This document shows, piece after piece, positions 28,601 through 39,750 of a stretch of DNA of 64,000 bases. Origin of the DNA: Myxococcales bacterium (GTDB lineage: Bacteria > Myxococcota_A > Polyangia > Palsa-1104 > JAEUJZ01); NCBI GenBank assembly GCA_016794505.1, contig JAEUJZ010000073.1:1-64000 (forward strand), written 5' to 3'. The notes under the pieces were generated by a model that worked only from the letters and a program-made list of their open reading frames with translations, searched no databases and had not been told where the DNA came from. How positions within the stretch are numbered: position 1 is the stretch's first letter; every line of letters starts with the position of its first letter. Position numbers and translations under genes: made by a program.

Positions 28601-30386
28601 CCTGGGCTTCAACCTGTACGAAGGCTATGGCATGACGGAATCGGCGCCGGTTCTGACGGTGACGCGGCCCGGTCAAAAGCTGGTGCTCGGCAGCGTCGGC
28701 GAGCCTCTTCCCGGCATTGACGTCCGCATCCACGAGCCCGACGCAAGCGGTGTTGGCGAGATCGTTGCCTCGGGCCCCAACGTCATGCTCGGGTACTACG
28801 ACGACCCTGGCGCAACGGCCGACACGATCAAAAGTGGCTTCCTGCACACGGGCGATCTCGGCCGCATCGACGAAAAGGGCAACGTCTTTATCGTCGGTCG
28901 CAAAAAGGAAGTCATCATCGGCCTCAATGGCGAAAACGTCTATCCCGATGAGCTGGAAGATCGCTATCGCGAGCTTTCGCTGATCAGAGAGCTTTCGATC
29001 GTCGGCATCGCCGAGTCGCTGCTGAAGTCGGACGACGCAACGACAAGCTCGACGGAAAAAGGCGAGACTGTGGCTTGCTTGGTGGTGCCCGCGTACGACC
29101 ACAGCGATGCGCAGGGCCTGTCGCGTGAAGCGGTGCGCGACAAGATCCGCGATCACTTCCGTGACGTGTCGTCGAAGCTGCCTGTGCCCAAGCGCGTGAA
29201 GATCCTTCACTTCACCGATATCGAGCTGCCCAAGACCAGCACCCGCAAGGTCAAGCGCAAGCTGATCGTCGACGAGATCCGCCGTCTTGAGCGCGTGCGT
29301 CGCCAAGCCAGCGGGCAAAGCAGCGGACAGCCGGGCAGCACAGCGACGCATGGTGGCGACTGGCTTACCAGCCTGCTCGCCTCGATCTCCGGCCGCACGC
29401 ACGCCGAGATCAGCGAGACCGCAACCCTGCAAGAGCTGGGACTCGACTCGCTGTCGTTTGCCGAGCTCGCAACCGGCCTAGAGGCCGCATCGGTCAACCT
29501 GCCTGATCAGGTCGATCTGGCCAGCTTGTCCAGCGTCGCCGACCTGCGCAAACAGATCGCCAGTTGGGGCCGTCGTCAGAAAGACACGACCCCCACCAAG
29601 CCCACGCGCAGCGACGACGGCAGGCGCCGCCGTTCGTCGGTGATCGTCGAAAGCACCAGCGATCGCATCTATCTTCCCGACTGGCTGGTCAGCTTGGGCA
29701 ACCGCGGACTCAACGCCGGGCAGCGAGCGCTGTACGAGCGCATGTTCAACACCCGCGTCACCGGCCGCGCCTATCTGCCGCCGGCCAGCCGCTTCGTCGT
29801 CGTCGCCAACCACTGCAGCCACTTGGACATGGGCCTGGTCAAGCACGCTCTTGGGGACTGGGGCGAGCGCCTGGTGGCCTTGGCGGCCAAGGACTACTTC
29901 TTCGACGATCCGCTCAAGCGCGTGTACTTCGAAAACTTCACCAGCCTGGTGCCGATGGAGCGCCACGGCAGCCTGCGCGAGTCGCTGCGCATCGCCGCCC
30001 GCGTCATCGAGCAGGGCCACATCTTGCTGATCTTCCCCGAGGGTACGCGCAGTCCGACGGGGCTGATGCAGCCGTTTAAGTCCTCGATCGGTTACTTGGC
30101 GCTGCACCATCAGATCGATGTGCTGCCGATGTATCTGGCCGGTACCTATGAAGCGATGCCGCGGGGCAGCGTGTTGCCGCAGCGCAAAGAGATCGCGGCG
30201 CACATCGGGCCGCTGATTTCGCACCGCGCCCTGGCCACCGCCGCCGCCAAGGTGCCACGCAGCGAGCAAAACCGCGAAGCGACTCGCATCGTCGAGCGCG
30301 CCGTGCGCAAGCTGGCGCCTTCCGGCCCCGATCGCGACACACCCGTGCCCGAATACGACCCAGAAGCCGCTGCCCGCGACGCGTAA
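25632..30386 (+). CDS. elbD: ElbD-like multifunctional enzyme (acyl reductase, AMP ligase, carrier, acyltransferase)
   Basis: This is a 1584-residue enzyme with four modules. (1) A fatty-acyl-CoA reductase-type [18 protein letters not shown] (61-68) and catalytic YTYTK (Y328, K332). (2) An acyl-adenylating domain: [20 protein letters not shown] near residue 811, [23 protein letters not shown]. (3) A carrier domain with the phosphopantetheine serine in [11 protein letters not shown] (S1273). (4) A PlsC-like acyltransferase with NHCSHLD (H1394) and [10 protein letters not shown] (near 1468). This order matches Myxococcus ElbD, which helps make alkyl-ether glycerolipids. The ATG at 25632 is divergent from thiG. 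Gene identity rests on domain order, not on alignment. Confidence 0.85.
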   Translation: MHTTPNPTPTSSDPAGLPPSGSEPTPTHVGQAAGSVDSPVLHMPLVDVGETLTGKRILFIGGTGFVGKVAMSMLLCRYPGLGKLFALVRPGSGYTAETRFFQKIARSRPFDPVTQRFGDATLSFLREKVTPLAGDVSRPQVGLSDADVALLTKDGPLDLIINCAGLVSFNPSLESALRINVYGVRYVLELARKTGAKVVHVSTCFVAGRREGEVWEDEPLPGYFPRRPGHGRSQSAGSALRTGDFDPVAEIADTERLIEETRRLAEDRAHMSLFRERGAERLRDEGRDPDDEKHLKAAIQRERKMWTAEKLTDLGMERAAHWGWTNTYTYTKSIGDQLCSLAATGKDGGPPVRIAIVRPAIVESAVSYPFPGWNEGFNTTAPLVFMVLRGHMQIPAAKGTVLDLIPVDLVASALIAACAATLRSENELVYHLGSSDSSPFRMPRAVELTGLYRRSHFRQKAKATSGPDALLHTLRARMESIPVSKERYRRASLPLLRGFAETASRLIDDTLEKSWGLPRLTALAERAKQKLDDTAQLAKQGEAIFDLFMPFVYDNAPIFRCDHTRALFASLTPHDRGLLRWDPENINWREYFLKVHLPGLEKWIFPSLDEEFQARPRTVYTYRDLIEMLETAAKTHRSRTALRMLPSHSADGETVQHGQRFTYRDLLDRASHVASTLRRMGLTVGGKVLLISENRPEWVITYFGILKAGGVAVPVDREATLDEVLNIARHAAPFACVVSDKVQERIHIHAALKERAAEATASEAATLSQIKVLGLSELVAWTGLFSLAALPPLPPLVLTGRADEMASLIFTSGTTGRPKGVMLSHRNFTSLLSKLAGVFDLDQHDGLLSVLPLHHTFEFTAGMLMPLMRGAQISYLPEVNADTLADAFSDAHVTGMVGVPALYQTLYRRITRQISDRMPDTLSPWVLRLLDRLLDATRWLRERSQKLFGFDPNLPRWIFYPIHRRFGGKLRLLISGGSALPVETMRQFRGLGFNLYEGYGMTESAPVLTVTRPGQKLVLGSVGEPLPGIDVRIHEPDASGVGEIVASGPNVMLGYYDDPGATADTIKSGFLHTGDLGRIDEKGNVFIVGRKKEVIIGLNGENVYPDELEDRYRELSLIRELSIVGIAESLLKSDDATTSSTEKGETVACLVVPAYDHSDAQGLSREAVRDKIRDHFRDVSSKLPVPKRVKILHFTDIELPKTSTRKVKRKLIVDEIRRLERVRRQASGQSSGQPGSTATHGGDWLTSLLASISGRTHAEISETATLQELGLDSLSFAELATGLEAASVNLPDQVDLASLSSVADLRKQIASWGRRQKDTTPTKPTRSDDGRRRRSSVIVESTSDRIYLPDWLVSLGNRGLNAGQRALYERMFNTRVTGRAYLPPASRFVVVANHCSHLDMGLVKHALGDWGERLVALAAKDYFFDDPLKRVYFENFTSLVPMERHGSLRESLRIAARVIEQGHILLIFPEGTRSPTGLMQPFKSSIGYLALHHQIDVLPMYLAGTYEAMPRGSVLPQRKEIAAHIGPLISHRALATAAAKVPRSEQNREATRIVERAVRKLAPSGPDRDTPVPEYDPEAAARDA

Positions 30387-30396
30387 CCGCTGCATA

Positions 30397-31800
30397 ATGG
30401 ACGGCATGCGAAGTCGCTGGACCCGGCATGCACTGTGCGCGCTGGCCGCGGCCTGCTGGATGGGATCTTCCGTCGAGGCAGGTCAGGTCGAGCCGGGGAT
30501 CATGCGCCTGCCGCCTTCGACTTCCGAGCTGCGCACCAGCGAGCGCTTTGAAAAGATCGTGCAGGAAGCGCGTGAGCTGCACGCGTCGGCTCTGCGCATT
30601 CGCCGTCGAGAAAACCCCGAGCGCATCTCGCTTCTGCAGCGCTCGATCACGTTGCTGAGCCGCGCGCTTTTGCTGCACGAGCACCATGTCGAGACGCGCG
30701 TGCTGCTCGGCAGCTGGCTGGCCCACACCGAGCTTGGTGATGTGGCGCTCAAGCAGGCCGAAGTCGAGCTCTTGCGAGCGCGCCGCGACGATGTTTCGCG
30801 CGCCTATGACTGCGAGATCGCAGGCATCCTGGGCGTCGTCTATTCGCACCTGCAGCGCCCGAGCGATGCCGTCGCAGAATACGATCGAGCCCTGCGTCTT
30901 TTGCCAGGCGAGCCCGAGCTGGTCCACCTGTCGCGCCGTCGGCAAGAAGCGATGATCCTCGGCAACTCGGCCGAGGCGCTGATGGCGATGGGCAAGCTCG
31001 ACGAAGCGATTCGTCGCTATGCCCTGGCCGAATCGATCGATCGCAGCGAGCAGGCGACGCTGCACGCGCTGGGCTTGGCCATCGCCTATGACCGCGACGG
31101 ACAGGTGCAAAAAAGCCGCGATGCCGTCGCCCGCGCACTGGGCGCCGATCCCGGTCTGCGCCTGTTCCAAAGCGATGATGTGTTCTTCATTCCCGAGGGA
31201 GATCGTCACTATTACTGGGGCCTGATCAACGAAGCGCAGGAACGTCGCGATGAAGCGCTGCGCTCGTTTCGCGCATTCCTCGATGAGCTACCGCACAGCC
31301 GCTATGCCGCTCGGGCCCGCAGCCACATCGAAGACCTAAAACGTCAGCCCGGCCTGAGCATCGCCGAGCTCATGCGGGCACAGGTGCTGCTGGCACCGCC
31401 GCAGTTTCCCGCCGAGGCAATGAGCGGAAGTGGCACGCCACGCAAACACCGCAGCGAAGCCGAAATCCAGCGCATCACCACAGAGCGCGTCTTTGATCTG
31501 CGTCACTGCTATGCCCGCGCGCTGCAACGAACCCCCAAGCTGCGCGGCGATTTGCTGCTGGGCATGATGCTCGATCGCAGCGGTGCCGTGGTCTTGGTAC
31601 AGACGATTGAAAGCACTCTGGGCGTCGGCGGTGGTGAGCTTCCGGCGCGATCAGAGTCCAACATCGTGCCGGTCGAAGCGCGCTACCTTTTGAGCTGCGT
31701 GCAAGGTGCGGTGCAGCGCTGGCGCTTTTCACCCGCCGATCCCGACAACGTCGACGCCGACGAGCTAGCCCTGCCTATGCGCTTTACGACCGGACTGTGA
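30397..31800 (+). CDS. Exported TPR protein with AgmX-like C-terminus
   Basis: This is a 467-residue secreted or periplasmic protein. A signal peptide (HALCALAAACWMGSS, then VEA) is followed by helical repeats typical of TPRs (LLHEHHVETRVLLGSWLAHT, AVAEYDRALRLLPGEPEL, LHALGLAIAYDRDGQVQ). The last ~100 residues (FDLRHCYARALQRTPKLRGD, LLLGMMLDRSGAVVLVQTIE, CVQGAVQRWRFSPAD) resemble the AgmX/PglI or TonB-like C-terminal domain in which a conserved Cys precedes a beta sheet. It starts 10 bases after the ElbD-like gene; ATG at 30406 is an alternative start. It is probably an envelope scaffold. Confidence 0.7.
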   Translation: MDGMRSRWTRHALCALAAACWMGSSVEAGQVEPGIMRLPPSTSELRTSERFEKIVQEARELHASALRIRRRENPERISLLQRSITLLSRALLLHEHHVETRVLLGSWLAHTELGDVALKQAEVELLRARRDDVSRAYDCEIAGILGVVYSHLQRPSDAVAEYDRALRLLPGEPELVHLSRRRQEAMILGNSAEALMAMGKLDEAIRRYALAESIDRSEQATLHALGLAIAYDRDGQVQKSRDAVARALGADPGLRLFQSDDVFFIPEGDRHYYWGLINEAQERRDEALRSFRAFLDELPHSRYAARARSHIEDLKRQPGLSIAELMRAQVLLAPPQFPAEAMSGSGTPRKHRSEAEIQRITTERVFDLRHCYARALQRTPKLRGDLLLGMMLDRSGAVVLVQTIESTLGVGGGELPARSESNIVPVEARYLLSCVQGAVQRWRFSPADPDNVDADELALPMRFTTGL

Positions 31801-31807
31801 GCCCGCG

Positions 31808-32815
31808 ATGCACCGTCGACGCAGCGACCCGGCGATCCGACTCTCTGTGGTCTTGACGATGGCGCTGGGCGCAGCGTGTGTCGAGCCGGCAGCCAGGGCG
31901 CAGACGCCCGCGCGCACGGTCACCTGCGGCGGCTTGTGGGGCTGCGCGCCCGCGAAAGAAGGTGAGCGCGCAGAGACCGATACGCCTCGACGATCCCAGT
32001 ACGATCGCTTGCTGGGCAGCGCGCGGCGCTCGCTTTTGTCGCTGCGCAGCACGTCCATCAACGCGACGACCGAGCTGATCAAAGACACGACCCAGCAGCT
32101 TCGCGATGCCATCCAGCTTCTGCCCGACGAGCCAGAGGCGCACAGCCTGCTGGGCCAGCTTTATCTTGAGCGCGGCCACCGGGTCGCTGCAGCCCTAGCC
32201 CTGCGTCACGCCGAAGAGCTCTACGCACACGCAGGCTCATCGGTGGTGGACACGCCTCTGCCCGCCCCACCGCTTGAGCACGTCGATCCAGCGTTGGCCC
32301 TTTCGCTCGCGCTGTTGCAGGCCCAGGAAGGCGATCTTTCAGGGGCTCTGCTGCGGTATCAGCGCCTGTTCGATCACGCGGCTCACAGCCCGCGCCTGCT
32401 GTACCGCATGGCCGATGTGTGGATGGCCCTGGGCCACCTGGACGACGCAACCGCGCTGTATGAGCGCGCCTGCGCGATGCCACGCGGCCCCGATGTTCCG
32501 ACGGTTGATATCGCGCGAGCCTGCCTGGGGTATATCGTGGCGCTCGATCGAGGTGAGCGCGCCATTCCCGCCGCGCTGTGGCGCAAAGCACGCACCGCGG
32601 ATCGCGGACCGCGCGCCATGGACTTGCTCGACTTCCCCAGCCAGGGGGAACGCGATTATCACCGCGCCCTGCTTTTCCCCGTCGGATGCGAGAGGCGAGC
32701 GAGCCTTCTGCGCTACCTGCGAGACGCCGCGCCGGACACTCCCCACAGCTACATCCGGCGGGCCGATTCTCAGCTCTTGCGTGGACGCGAGCTTAGCTGC
32801 CCAGCGCTGCCCTAG
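31808..32815 (+). CDS. Exported TPR-repeat protein
   Basis: This is a 335-residue protein with an N-terminal signal (SVVLTMALGAACVEPAARAQ). A Cys two residues past GA could also make it a lipoprotein. TPR-like helices follow: LRDAIQLLPDEPEAHSLLGQ, ALALSLALLQAQEGDLSGAL, YRMADVWMALGHLDDATALY. It starts 7 bases after the previous TPR gene, so the two and the ElbD-like gene probably form one transcript. The function is unknown; protein-protein contacts in the envelope are the likely role. The 128-base convergent gap after it has only a weak hairpin. Confidence 0.65.
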   Translation: MHRRRSDPAIRLSVVLTMALGAACVEPAARAQTPARTVTCGGLWGCAPAKEGERAETDTPRRSQYDRLLGSARRSLLSLRSTSINATTELIKDTTQQLRDAIQLLPDEPEAHSLLGQLYLERGHRVAAALALRHAEELYAHAGSSVVDTPLPAPPLEHVDPALALSLALLQAQEGDLSGALLRYQRLFDHAAHSPRLLYRMADVWMALGHLDDATALYERACAMPRGPDVPTVDIARACLGYIVALDRGERAIPAALWRKARTADRGPRAMDLLDFPSQGERDYHRALLFPVGCERRASLLRYLRDAAPDTPHSYIRRADSQLLRGRELSCPALP

Positions 32816-32943
32816 ATCCGCCCCCGCCGCATTCGTCGGCCTGCACAAAACCCTGCACTTGCAACGGATTGTTGCCGCCCGATGCCTTGGCCCTACGCGA
32901 AAAAAAGTGCAGGGCCAGCAGCCCGGCCGGATCACCGAATGCG

Positions 32944-34902
<1,959 letters not shown>

Positions 34903-35193
34903 GGTTCCTCATGCCTATGAAAAAAGTAGCGCGTTGTGCAGGCAGGGCTGGCATTCATGTCACCCTGATGGGCCCGACCAATCTGTCTGCACAGGTCGAC
35001 GCATGTTAGGAAGATTTCTCCGCGTACCATGCGAGCCTGTCCTTTTCAAGCGCTTCCATCGGCACTTGCCTGGCTGTCGTGAGAGAAACGCGGCCAGCCC
35101 GGCTCGCACGAACGCCGCGATGAGCCCCGGCAAAGCTGCCCATGCGTACGGATTTGCAGAGCCGACCGCCGCATGATCTGCGGTCTTTTAGCC

Positions 35194-35209
35194 TGGCACA
35201 TGCATTGCT
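35194..35209 (+). promoter_or_regulatory. Sigma-54 (-24/-12) promoter
   Basis: TGGCAC, five bases, then TTGCT: a full match to the sigma-54 consensus TGGCAC-N5-TTGCW with correct GG/GC spacing. The expected start site is about 35219-35221. It points at the structured RNA and terminator at 35256-35389, not directly at a protein start. An activator such as the FHA/sigma-54 protein at 41877 would be needed; the link is untested. Confidence 0.8.
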
Positions 35210-35219
35210 GTAGTCCCTA

Positions 35220-35390
35220 TGCAACAACCTGGCTTGGCTTAGTTTCGCTGCGCGGGTCTCTCTTAAATCTCTTATGAGACGCAAGCGGCTGTCTCGTAGC
35301 ACACGGCGCTACTCTTAAATCCGCCGCTGTGTTTCGAACAAAGTAAACGGGCTGTGATGGCTATGACCGTCACGGCCCGTTTGCTTTTTG
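35220..35390 (+). ncRNA. Candidate sigma-54-dependent small RNA
   Basis: A transcript starting about 12 bases after the sigma-54 -12 element and ending at the terminator would be about 170 nt. It folds into successive stems: GTCTC/GAGAC (35256-35260 with 35276-35280); AGCGGC/GCCGCT (35284-35289 with 35323-35328), which encloses GTAGC/GCTAC (35296-35300 with 35308-35312); and the 13-bp terminator stem. The word CTCTTAAATC appears in both the first and second hairpin regions. No credible open frame is present. The stretch 34903-35193 before it holds the RNase E/G promoter and nothing else recognised. The arrangement recalls the myxobacterial sRNA Pxr, but identity is not established. Confidence 0.62.
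35345..35389 (+). terminator. Strong intrinsic terminator of the small RNA
   Basis: AAACGGGCTGTGA at 35345-35357 pairs with TCACGGCCCGTTT at 35370-35382 over 13 bp (one G-T wobble), with a 12-base loop, followed by GCTTTTT. It ends any transcript from the sigma-54 promoter well before the aldehyde dehydrogenase start at 35484. Confidence 0.88.
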
Positions 35391-35483
35391 GCCCGCGTGC
35401 TGGTGGATTTTTGCCAGGCCCAGACGAAGATGCGGCGGGGCGCTCTGTTGACGGCGACGCCTGTGGGTTGATAGCGTGCCTGT

Positions 35484-37223
35484 ATGAACTCGGCTTCGAT
35501 GGAAATGAGTGGCAGTGCCCAGAGTCGCACTGCAACCTCGCAGGCTCAGCTAGATCGATCCCTGGCCCTGCTCAGCGAAAAGGCCCCGGCGTTCGTCAAG
35601 CTCAGCGCCAGCGAGCGTGCCGCCTTGCTACGGGCCTGCATGCCGCACCTGCGCCGCGTCGCACGAGGCTGGGTCGAAGCCGCCTGCAAGGCCAAGGGCC
35701 ACGACATCAACAGCCCCGCCGCAAGTGAAGAGTGGCTCGGCGGTCCCATGGTCACGATGCGCGCCCTGCGCCTGTTCGTCGCGGCACTGGAAGAGATTCA
35801 CCGCCTGGGCAAGCCACAGCTTCCCGCGGGCGCCTTCCGCACGGGCTGGGACGGCCGCACCGAAGTTCAAGTCTTCCCCTATGAGTCGATCGACAAGGCG
35901 ATGTTCGGCGGCTTTGGCTGCAACCTGCGCATCCAGCGCGGCTTGACCGAGCTCACGGTTCGCGAGCGGCAAGCCTCGCACTACAGCAACAAGAACGCGC
36001 ACCCCGGCATCAGCTTGATTCTCGGAGCCGGCAACGTCGCCTCGATCCCACCGACCGATGCCCTGCACAAGCTGATCGTCGAGGGCAAGGTCTGCATGGT
36101 GAAGCTCAACCCGGTCAACGAGTACCTCGGGCCGTTCTATGAGCAAGCCTTTTTGCCGCTCGTCGAGCGCGGTTACCTGCAGTTCTGCTACGGCGGCGCG
36201 GACGTGGGCTCGTACCTTTCGTATCACCCGTTGATCGAGGACGTCCACATCACGGGCTCGGATCGCACGCACGACTTGATCGTCTGGGGCCCGCCGGGAC
36301 CCGAGCGCGAGCGGCGCATGGCCAGCGACGATCCACTGCTGAAAAAGCAGATCACCAGCGAGCTCGGCTGCGTGACTCCGGTCATGGTTGTGCCGGGCGA
36401 GTACAGCCCCAGCGAGCTGCGCTTCGTGGCCGAGAACGTCGCATCGCAGATCGTCAACAACGCCTCGTTCAACTGCAATGCCGCCAAAGTGTTGGTGCTG
36501 TCCGAAGGTTGGTCGCAGCGAGAGGCCTTCATGACGCATCTTCGCGACATCTTGTCGACGATCCCGACGCGGCTCGCCTATTACCCTGGTGCCAACGATC
36601 GCTACGAGACGCTGACCAAGGGGCGGACGCAGATCCAGCGCCTGGGACAGCAAGAGCCCAACAAGCTGCCCTGGACAATCATCCGCGGGCTCGATGCGGG
36701 GACCAAGGATCCGCTGTGGAGCACTGAGCCGTTCTGCAGCATCCTCAGCGAGGTTGCGCTGCCCGAGCGAGATCCGGCGGCGTTCTTGCGCGCGGCAGCC
36801 AAGTTCAGCAACGACACGCTGTGGGGCACGCTGAGCTGCAGCCTCATCATCCACCCCCGCACCGAGCAGAGCAGCGAAGTGCGCAACACGCTCGATGTCG
36901 TCGTCGACGAGCTGCGCTATGGCGTGGTGGCCATCAACCACTGGCCAGCCGTCGCCTATGGCGCGATGACCCCGCCCTGGGGCGGCCACGTAAGCGGCAC
37001 GCTGAAAGACGTGCAGAGCGGCATCGGCTTCGTCCACAACACGCCGATGATCGAGGGCATCGAAAAGGCGGTTCTGCGCGGACCGCTGACCGTGTTCCCC
37101 AAGCCGCCCTGGTTCGTCACCAACCGCCGCTCGCATCGCGTCGCCGAAAAGATGGTCGACTTCGAGCTAGAGCCCAGCTTCCTCAAGCTGCCTTCGATCC
37201 TCGTCGACGCCCTCCGCGGTTAG
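35484..37223 (+). CDS. Aldehyde dehydrogenase superfamily protein
   Basis: This is a 579-residue member of the ALDH fold. HPGISLILGAGNVASIPPTD, then KVCMVKLNPVNEYLGPFYEQ, form the NAD(P)-binding part. KKQITSELGCVTPVMVVPG corresponds to the ELGG glutamate region, and IVNNASFNCNAAKVLVL carries the expected catalytic Cys (in place of the usual GQxC). It is longer than typical ALDHs (~480) and has an N-terminal extension, so it may be one of the atypical ALDH-like acyl reductases. The first ATG (35484) lacks a clear ribosome site; an ATG at 35499 is possible. rsmD follows after 12 bases. Confidence 0.8.
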   Translation: MNSASMEMSGSAQSRTATSQAQLDRSLALLSEKAPAFVKLSASERAALLRACMPHLRRVARGWVEAACKAKGHDINSPAASEEWLGGPMVTMRALRLFVAALEEIHRLGKPQLPAGAFRTGWDGRTEVQVFPYESIDKAMFGGFGCNLRIQRGLTELTVRERQASHYSNKNAHPGISLILGAGNVASIPPTDALHKLIVEGKVCMVKLNPVNEYLGPFYEQAFLPLVERGYLQFCYGGADVGSYLSYHPLIEDVHITGSDRTHDLIVWGPPGPERERRMASDDPLLKKQITSELGCVTPVMVVPGEYSPSELRFVAENVASQIVNNASFNCNAAKVLVLSEGWSQREAFMTHLRDILSTIPTRLAYYPGANDRYETLTKGRTQIQRLGQQEPNKLPWTIIRGLDAGTKDPLWSTEPFCSILSEVALPERDPAAFLRAAAKFSNDTLWGTLSCSLIIHPRTEQSSEVRNTLDVVVDELRYGVVAINHWPAVAYGAMTPPWGGHVSGTLKDVQSGIGFVHNTPMIEGIEKAVLRGPLTVFPKPPWFVTNRRSHRVAEKMVDFELEPSFLKLPSILVDALRG

Positions 37224-37235
37224 CCAGCCGCGCCC

Positions 37236-37841
37236 ATGCTGCGAATCATCGCGGGAGACCTCGGTGGCCGACGGCTCCGCGCCCCGACGGGGCATAAGAC
37301 CCGGCCCACTGCTGACCGCGTACGCGAGGCGCTGTTCAACATCTTGGGCCCGCCCCCCGAGGCTGCATCGGTCTTGGATCTGTATGCCGGCAGCGGCGCT
37401 CTCGGCATCGAGGCACTGTCGCGGGGCGCCCGTCACGCCGTCTTTATCGACGCAGATGCACGCGCGTGCCGCCAGATCAGTGACAACCTGCGCAGCCTCG
37501 GCCTTGCGGCGCGTGGCACGGTCCTATGCGGCCGCGTCCTGTCGCTTTTGCCCCAGCTAGCGAGCAAGCCGTGGGGCCCATTTTCATGGCTCTTTGCGGA
37601 CCCGCCGTACGCCAGCGACGAGTCGACACAGCTTCTGGCTCTGCTTGCTTCTCACGCGCGGCTCGCCGACGAGGCCGTCTTGGTGCTTGAGCGAGCGGCT
37701 CGCGATGCCGACGCGCTGGCCCAGGCCGCGCCCGCTGTTCAGTCGCTGCTTACGCTGACCGATCGTCGCCGTTACGGCGATACAGGCCTGCTGTTTTTTT
37801 CCAAGATGCCGTCTTCGGCGCAGCCCACGGAGGGGCCATGA
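37236..37841 (+). CDS. rsmD: 16S rRNA (guanine-966-N2)-methyltransferase RsmD
   Basis: This 201-residue enzyme methylates G966 of 16S rRNA using SAM. It has the typical N-terminus MLRIIAGDLGGRRLRAPTGH, then RPTADRVREALFNIL, SAM motif I VLDLYAGSGALGIEALSRGA, and the catalytic DPPY. Length matches the family. It overlaps the start of coaD by 4 bases (ATGA), the common rsmD-coaD arrangement in bacteria, so the pair is translationally coupled. Confidence 0.95.
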   Translation: MLRIIAGDLGGRRLRAPTGHKTRPTADRVREALFNILGPPPEAASVLDLYAGSGALGIEALSRGARHAVFIDADARACRQISDNLRSLGLAARGTVLCGRVLSLLPQLASKPWGPFSWLFADPPYASDESTQLLALLASHARLADEAVLVLERAARDADALAQAAPAVQSLLTLTDRRRYGDTGLLFFSKMPSSAQPTEGP

Positions 37842-38395
37842 CCGCTCGCCTTGCCGTCTATCCGGGATCGTTTGATCCCATCACCAATGGCCATCTCGAC
37901 ATCTTGCAGCGCTCGCTGCGGCTGTTCGATCGCGTGATCATCGCGCTTGCCGACAACGTGCGGAAGCGTCCGCTGTTCTCGGTCGAAGAGCGGCGCAGTC
38001 AGATCCTCGATGCCGCTGCCTCGTCGCTGCCGCCCGCCGATGCCAGCCGCTTGGAAGTCGATTCGTTGAGCGGTCTTTTGATTCATTACGTGCAGAAGCG
38101 CGGCGCCCACTGTGTCGTTCGCGGCCTGCGCGCCGTCGCCGACTTTGAGTTCGAGTTCCAGCTAGCGCACATGAATCACCGCCTGGCACCCAGCGTCGAG
38201 ACGGTCTTTCTGATGACTGCGGAAGAACACTTCTATGTCAGCTCGTCGCTGATTAAAGAAGTGGCGCAGTTTGGTGGCGATGTATCGAGCATGGTCCCGC
38301 CCATCGTCGCCGAGGCCTTGAAGCGACGCCTCGGGCAGCCGCTTAAGATCGCCGGCCCCAACGGCCCAGCCGGGCGCGAGGACACAGGGAAATGA
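37838..38395 (+). CDS. coaD: Phosphopantetheine adenylyltransferase CoaD
   Basis: This 185-residue enzyme transfers AMP to 4'-phosphopantetheine, the fourth step of coenzyme A synthesis. It shows AVYPGSFDPITNGHLDIL (the T/HxGH nucleotidyl-transfer motif), RGLRAVADFEFEFQLAHMN, and EEHFYVSSSLIKEVAQFGGD with the ISSS-like loop. GGAGG precedes the ATG inside the end of rsmD. It is co-translated with rsmD and with the next gene (ATGA overlap). The product feeds CoA and the phosphopantetheine arm of carrier domains such as the one in the ElbD-like enzyme. Confidence 0.96.
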   Translation: MTARLAVYPGSFDPITNGHLDILQRSLRLFDRVIIALADNVRKRPLFSVEERRSQILDAAASSLPPADASRLEVDSLSGLLIHYVQKRGAHCVVRGLRAVADFEFEFQLAHMNHRLAPSVETVFLMTAEEHFYVSSSLIKEVAQFGGDVSSMVPPIVAEALKRRLGQPLKIAGPNGPAGREDTGK

Positions 38396-39180
38396 GTGAA
38401 GCAAAAGCACGTCCGTCGCTCTTGCGTCGGATCGGAGTGGGCCTGGCGACTCTGGTCCTGGTGCTGCTGGTTGCTGGCTTCAGCGCCTGCGCTCTGCTTA
38501 GCAAGCCCCGCCCCGACGGAGAAACGGGTCCACGTGCCGATGCTCTAGCGCGCTCGATCGAGACGGTCATCAACAAAGAGGCGTGGGCGCGAACCGGCGC
38601 CGTGCGCTGGTACTTTGGCGGCCGCAACCGTCACGTGTGGGATCGAACGCGCATGCTGTCTCGCGTCGAGTGGGGCGGCGACAAGCGCGTACTTCTGAAC
38701 CTGACGACCAAAAACGGCCTGGCCTTCGTCGGTGACAAGCAGGTCAGCGGATCACAGGAACAGAAGCTTTTGGCCAAAGCCTATGCCCACTGGATCAACG
38801 ACTCGTTCTGGCTGAACCCGCTGGTCAAGCTGTTCGACGACGGCGTCGAGCGCAAACTGGTGCAAGAGCCCGATGGGACACAGGCGCTCTTGATCACGTA
38901 TGGCGGCGGTGGGCTGACTCCGGGCGATGCGTACTTGTGGCTGCTCGACGGAAATGGCCGACCGCGCGCGTGGCGCATGTGGGTGTCCATTCTGCCGATC
39001 AAAGGCATCGAGTCTTCGTGGGCGGGCTGGATCGCGCTGCCGACGGGAGCCTGGGTCGCAAGCGAGCACCGCACGCCGCTTTTTACGCTGCAGCTCTCGG
39101 ACATTGCTGGCGCCAGCACGCTGGCCGAGCTTGAGCCGGGTGCCGATCCCTTCGCGGCCTTGGTGCAGAGCGGCCGCTAG
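38392..39180 (+). CDS. Membrane-anchored protein of unknown function
   Basis: This 262-residue protein has one N-terminal membrane segment (RIGVGLATLVLVLLVAGFSA, then CALL, which could also serve as a lipobox). The exported part has alternating aromatic and polar residues (WARTGAVRWYFGGRNRHVWD, AHWINDSFWLNPLVKLFDDG, WAGWIALPTGAWVASEHRTP), as in outer-membrane lipoprotein carrier or LolA-like beta sheets. Similar proteins are often annotated only as hypothetical. It overlaps coaD by 4 bases (ATGA), so it is part of the ALDH-rsmD-coaD transcript. No catalytic motif was found. Confidence 0.6.
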   Translation: MSEAKARPSLLRRIGVGLATLVLVLLVAGFSACALLSKPRPDGETGPRADALARSIETVINKEAWARTGAVRWYFGGRNRHVWDRTRMLSRVEWGGDKRVLLNLTTKNGLAFVGDKQVSGSQEQKLLAKAYAHWINDSFWLNPLVKLFDDGVERKLVQEPDGTQALLITYGGGGLTPGDAYLWLLDGNGRPRAWRMWVSILPIKGIESSWAGWIALPTGAWVASEHRTPLFTLQLSDIAGASTLAELEPGADPFAALVQSGR

Positions 39181-39266
39181 AGCGGCGTTTTGCTCGTCGT
39201 ACGGTGGCGCGTACGGCCTAGCTCGTCGCGCATGGTGTGGCATCGACTGCGACGACCACGACGAAC

Positions 39267-39695
39267 CTAGGGCACCGGAAACACGCTGTAGATATGCCAG
39301 GTGCCGTTCGACTCGCGCCGCATCGTCACGTCCAGGTTGCCGCTGCCGTCTTTGTGTTCATACCGGACATGGACTTTGGCCGGGCGACTAAAATAGCCAC
39401 CGCTCGTCGAGCCGCGCCGCGTGATCTTGCTGCCTGGAAACGTCGGCGCGTAGTGCAAAAGCGGGACGATCATGTTGTCGCAGCTCATCGGATCCTGACG
39501 CTCGGCCACGGCCAAGACACAGGCACTGCCCGTCCGACGCGTCGAGCGCTTGTCCAAGGCATCGGCCAGCATCTGCACCACCTGAACCTGACCTGGATCG
39601 TCGCGGCTGCAGCCCAGCTCAGGCAGCGCAAAAAGCGGCAGCAGACCCCACAACAAACGAGCAGACCCAGAAAAGCGGTGTGACGGCGACGGCAT
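39267..39695 (-). CDS. Small lipoprotein of unknown function
   Basis: This 142-residue protein has a clear lipobox (PLFALPELGC, Cys29). The mature part has SACVLAVAERQDPMSCDNMI (two cysteines likely to pair), ITRRGSTSGGYFSRPAKVHV and RYEHKDGSGNLDVTMRR, a mostly beta pattern. No family was recognised. The chosen ATG (39695) is the one that gives a compact signal peptide; upstream frame extends into AT-rich sequence. It is convergent with the preceding membrane-anchored protein and downstream of psuG on the same strand. Confidence 0.6.
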   Translation of the reverse strand: MPSPSHRFSGSARLLWGLLPLFALPELGCSRDDPGQVQVVQMLADALDKRSTRRTGSACVLAVAERQDPMSCDNMIVPLLHYAPTFPGSKITRRGSTSGGYFSRPAKVHVRYEHKDGSGNLDVTMRRESNGTWHIYSVFPVP

Positions 39696-39750
39696 GAAGC
39701 ACCGCGCCGAGTATATCACGGCGAAACCAGGGGCTATTGCGCGGGCTGGC

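Noticed and set aside
28398..29432. 344-codon frame antisense to the ElbD-like enzyme
   Set aside because: It is a shadow of the adenylation domain; no independent family evidence.
32883..32920. Terminator between the TPR gene and RNase E/G
   Set aside because: Only a 7-bp stem (TGGCCCT/AGGGCCA) with a long A-rich loop and no T run was found.
35220..35390. Naming the small RNA as Pxr
   Set aside because: Sigma-54 promoter and stem arrangement are suggestive, but no sequence comparison could be made, and Pxr is reported, from memory, only in a limited group of myxobacteria.
35628..37136. 502-codon open frame antisense to the aldehyde dehydrogenase
   Set aside because: The opposite strand has clear ALDH-fold sequence; the antisense frame shows no family pattern.
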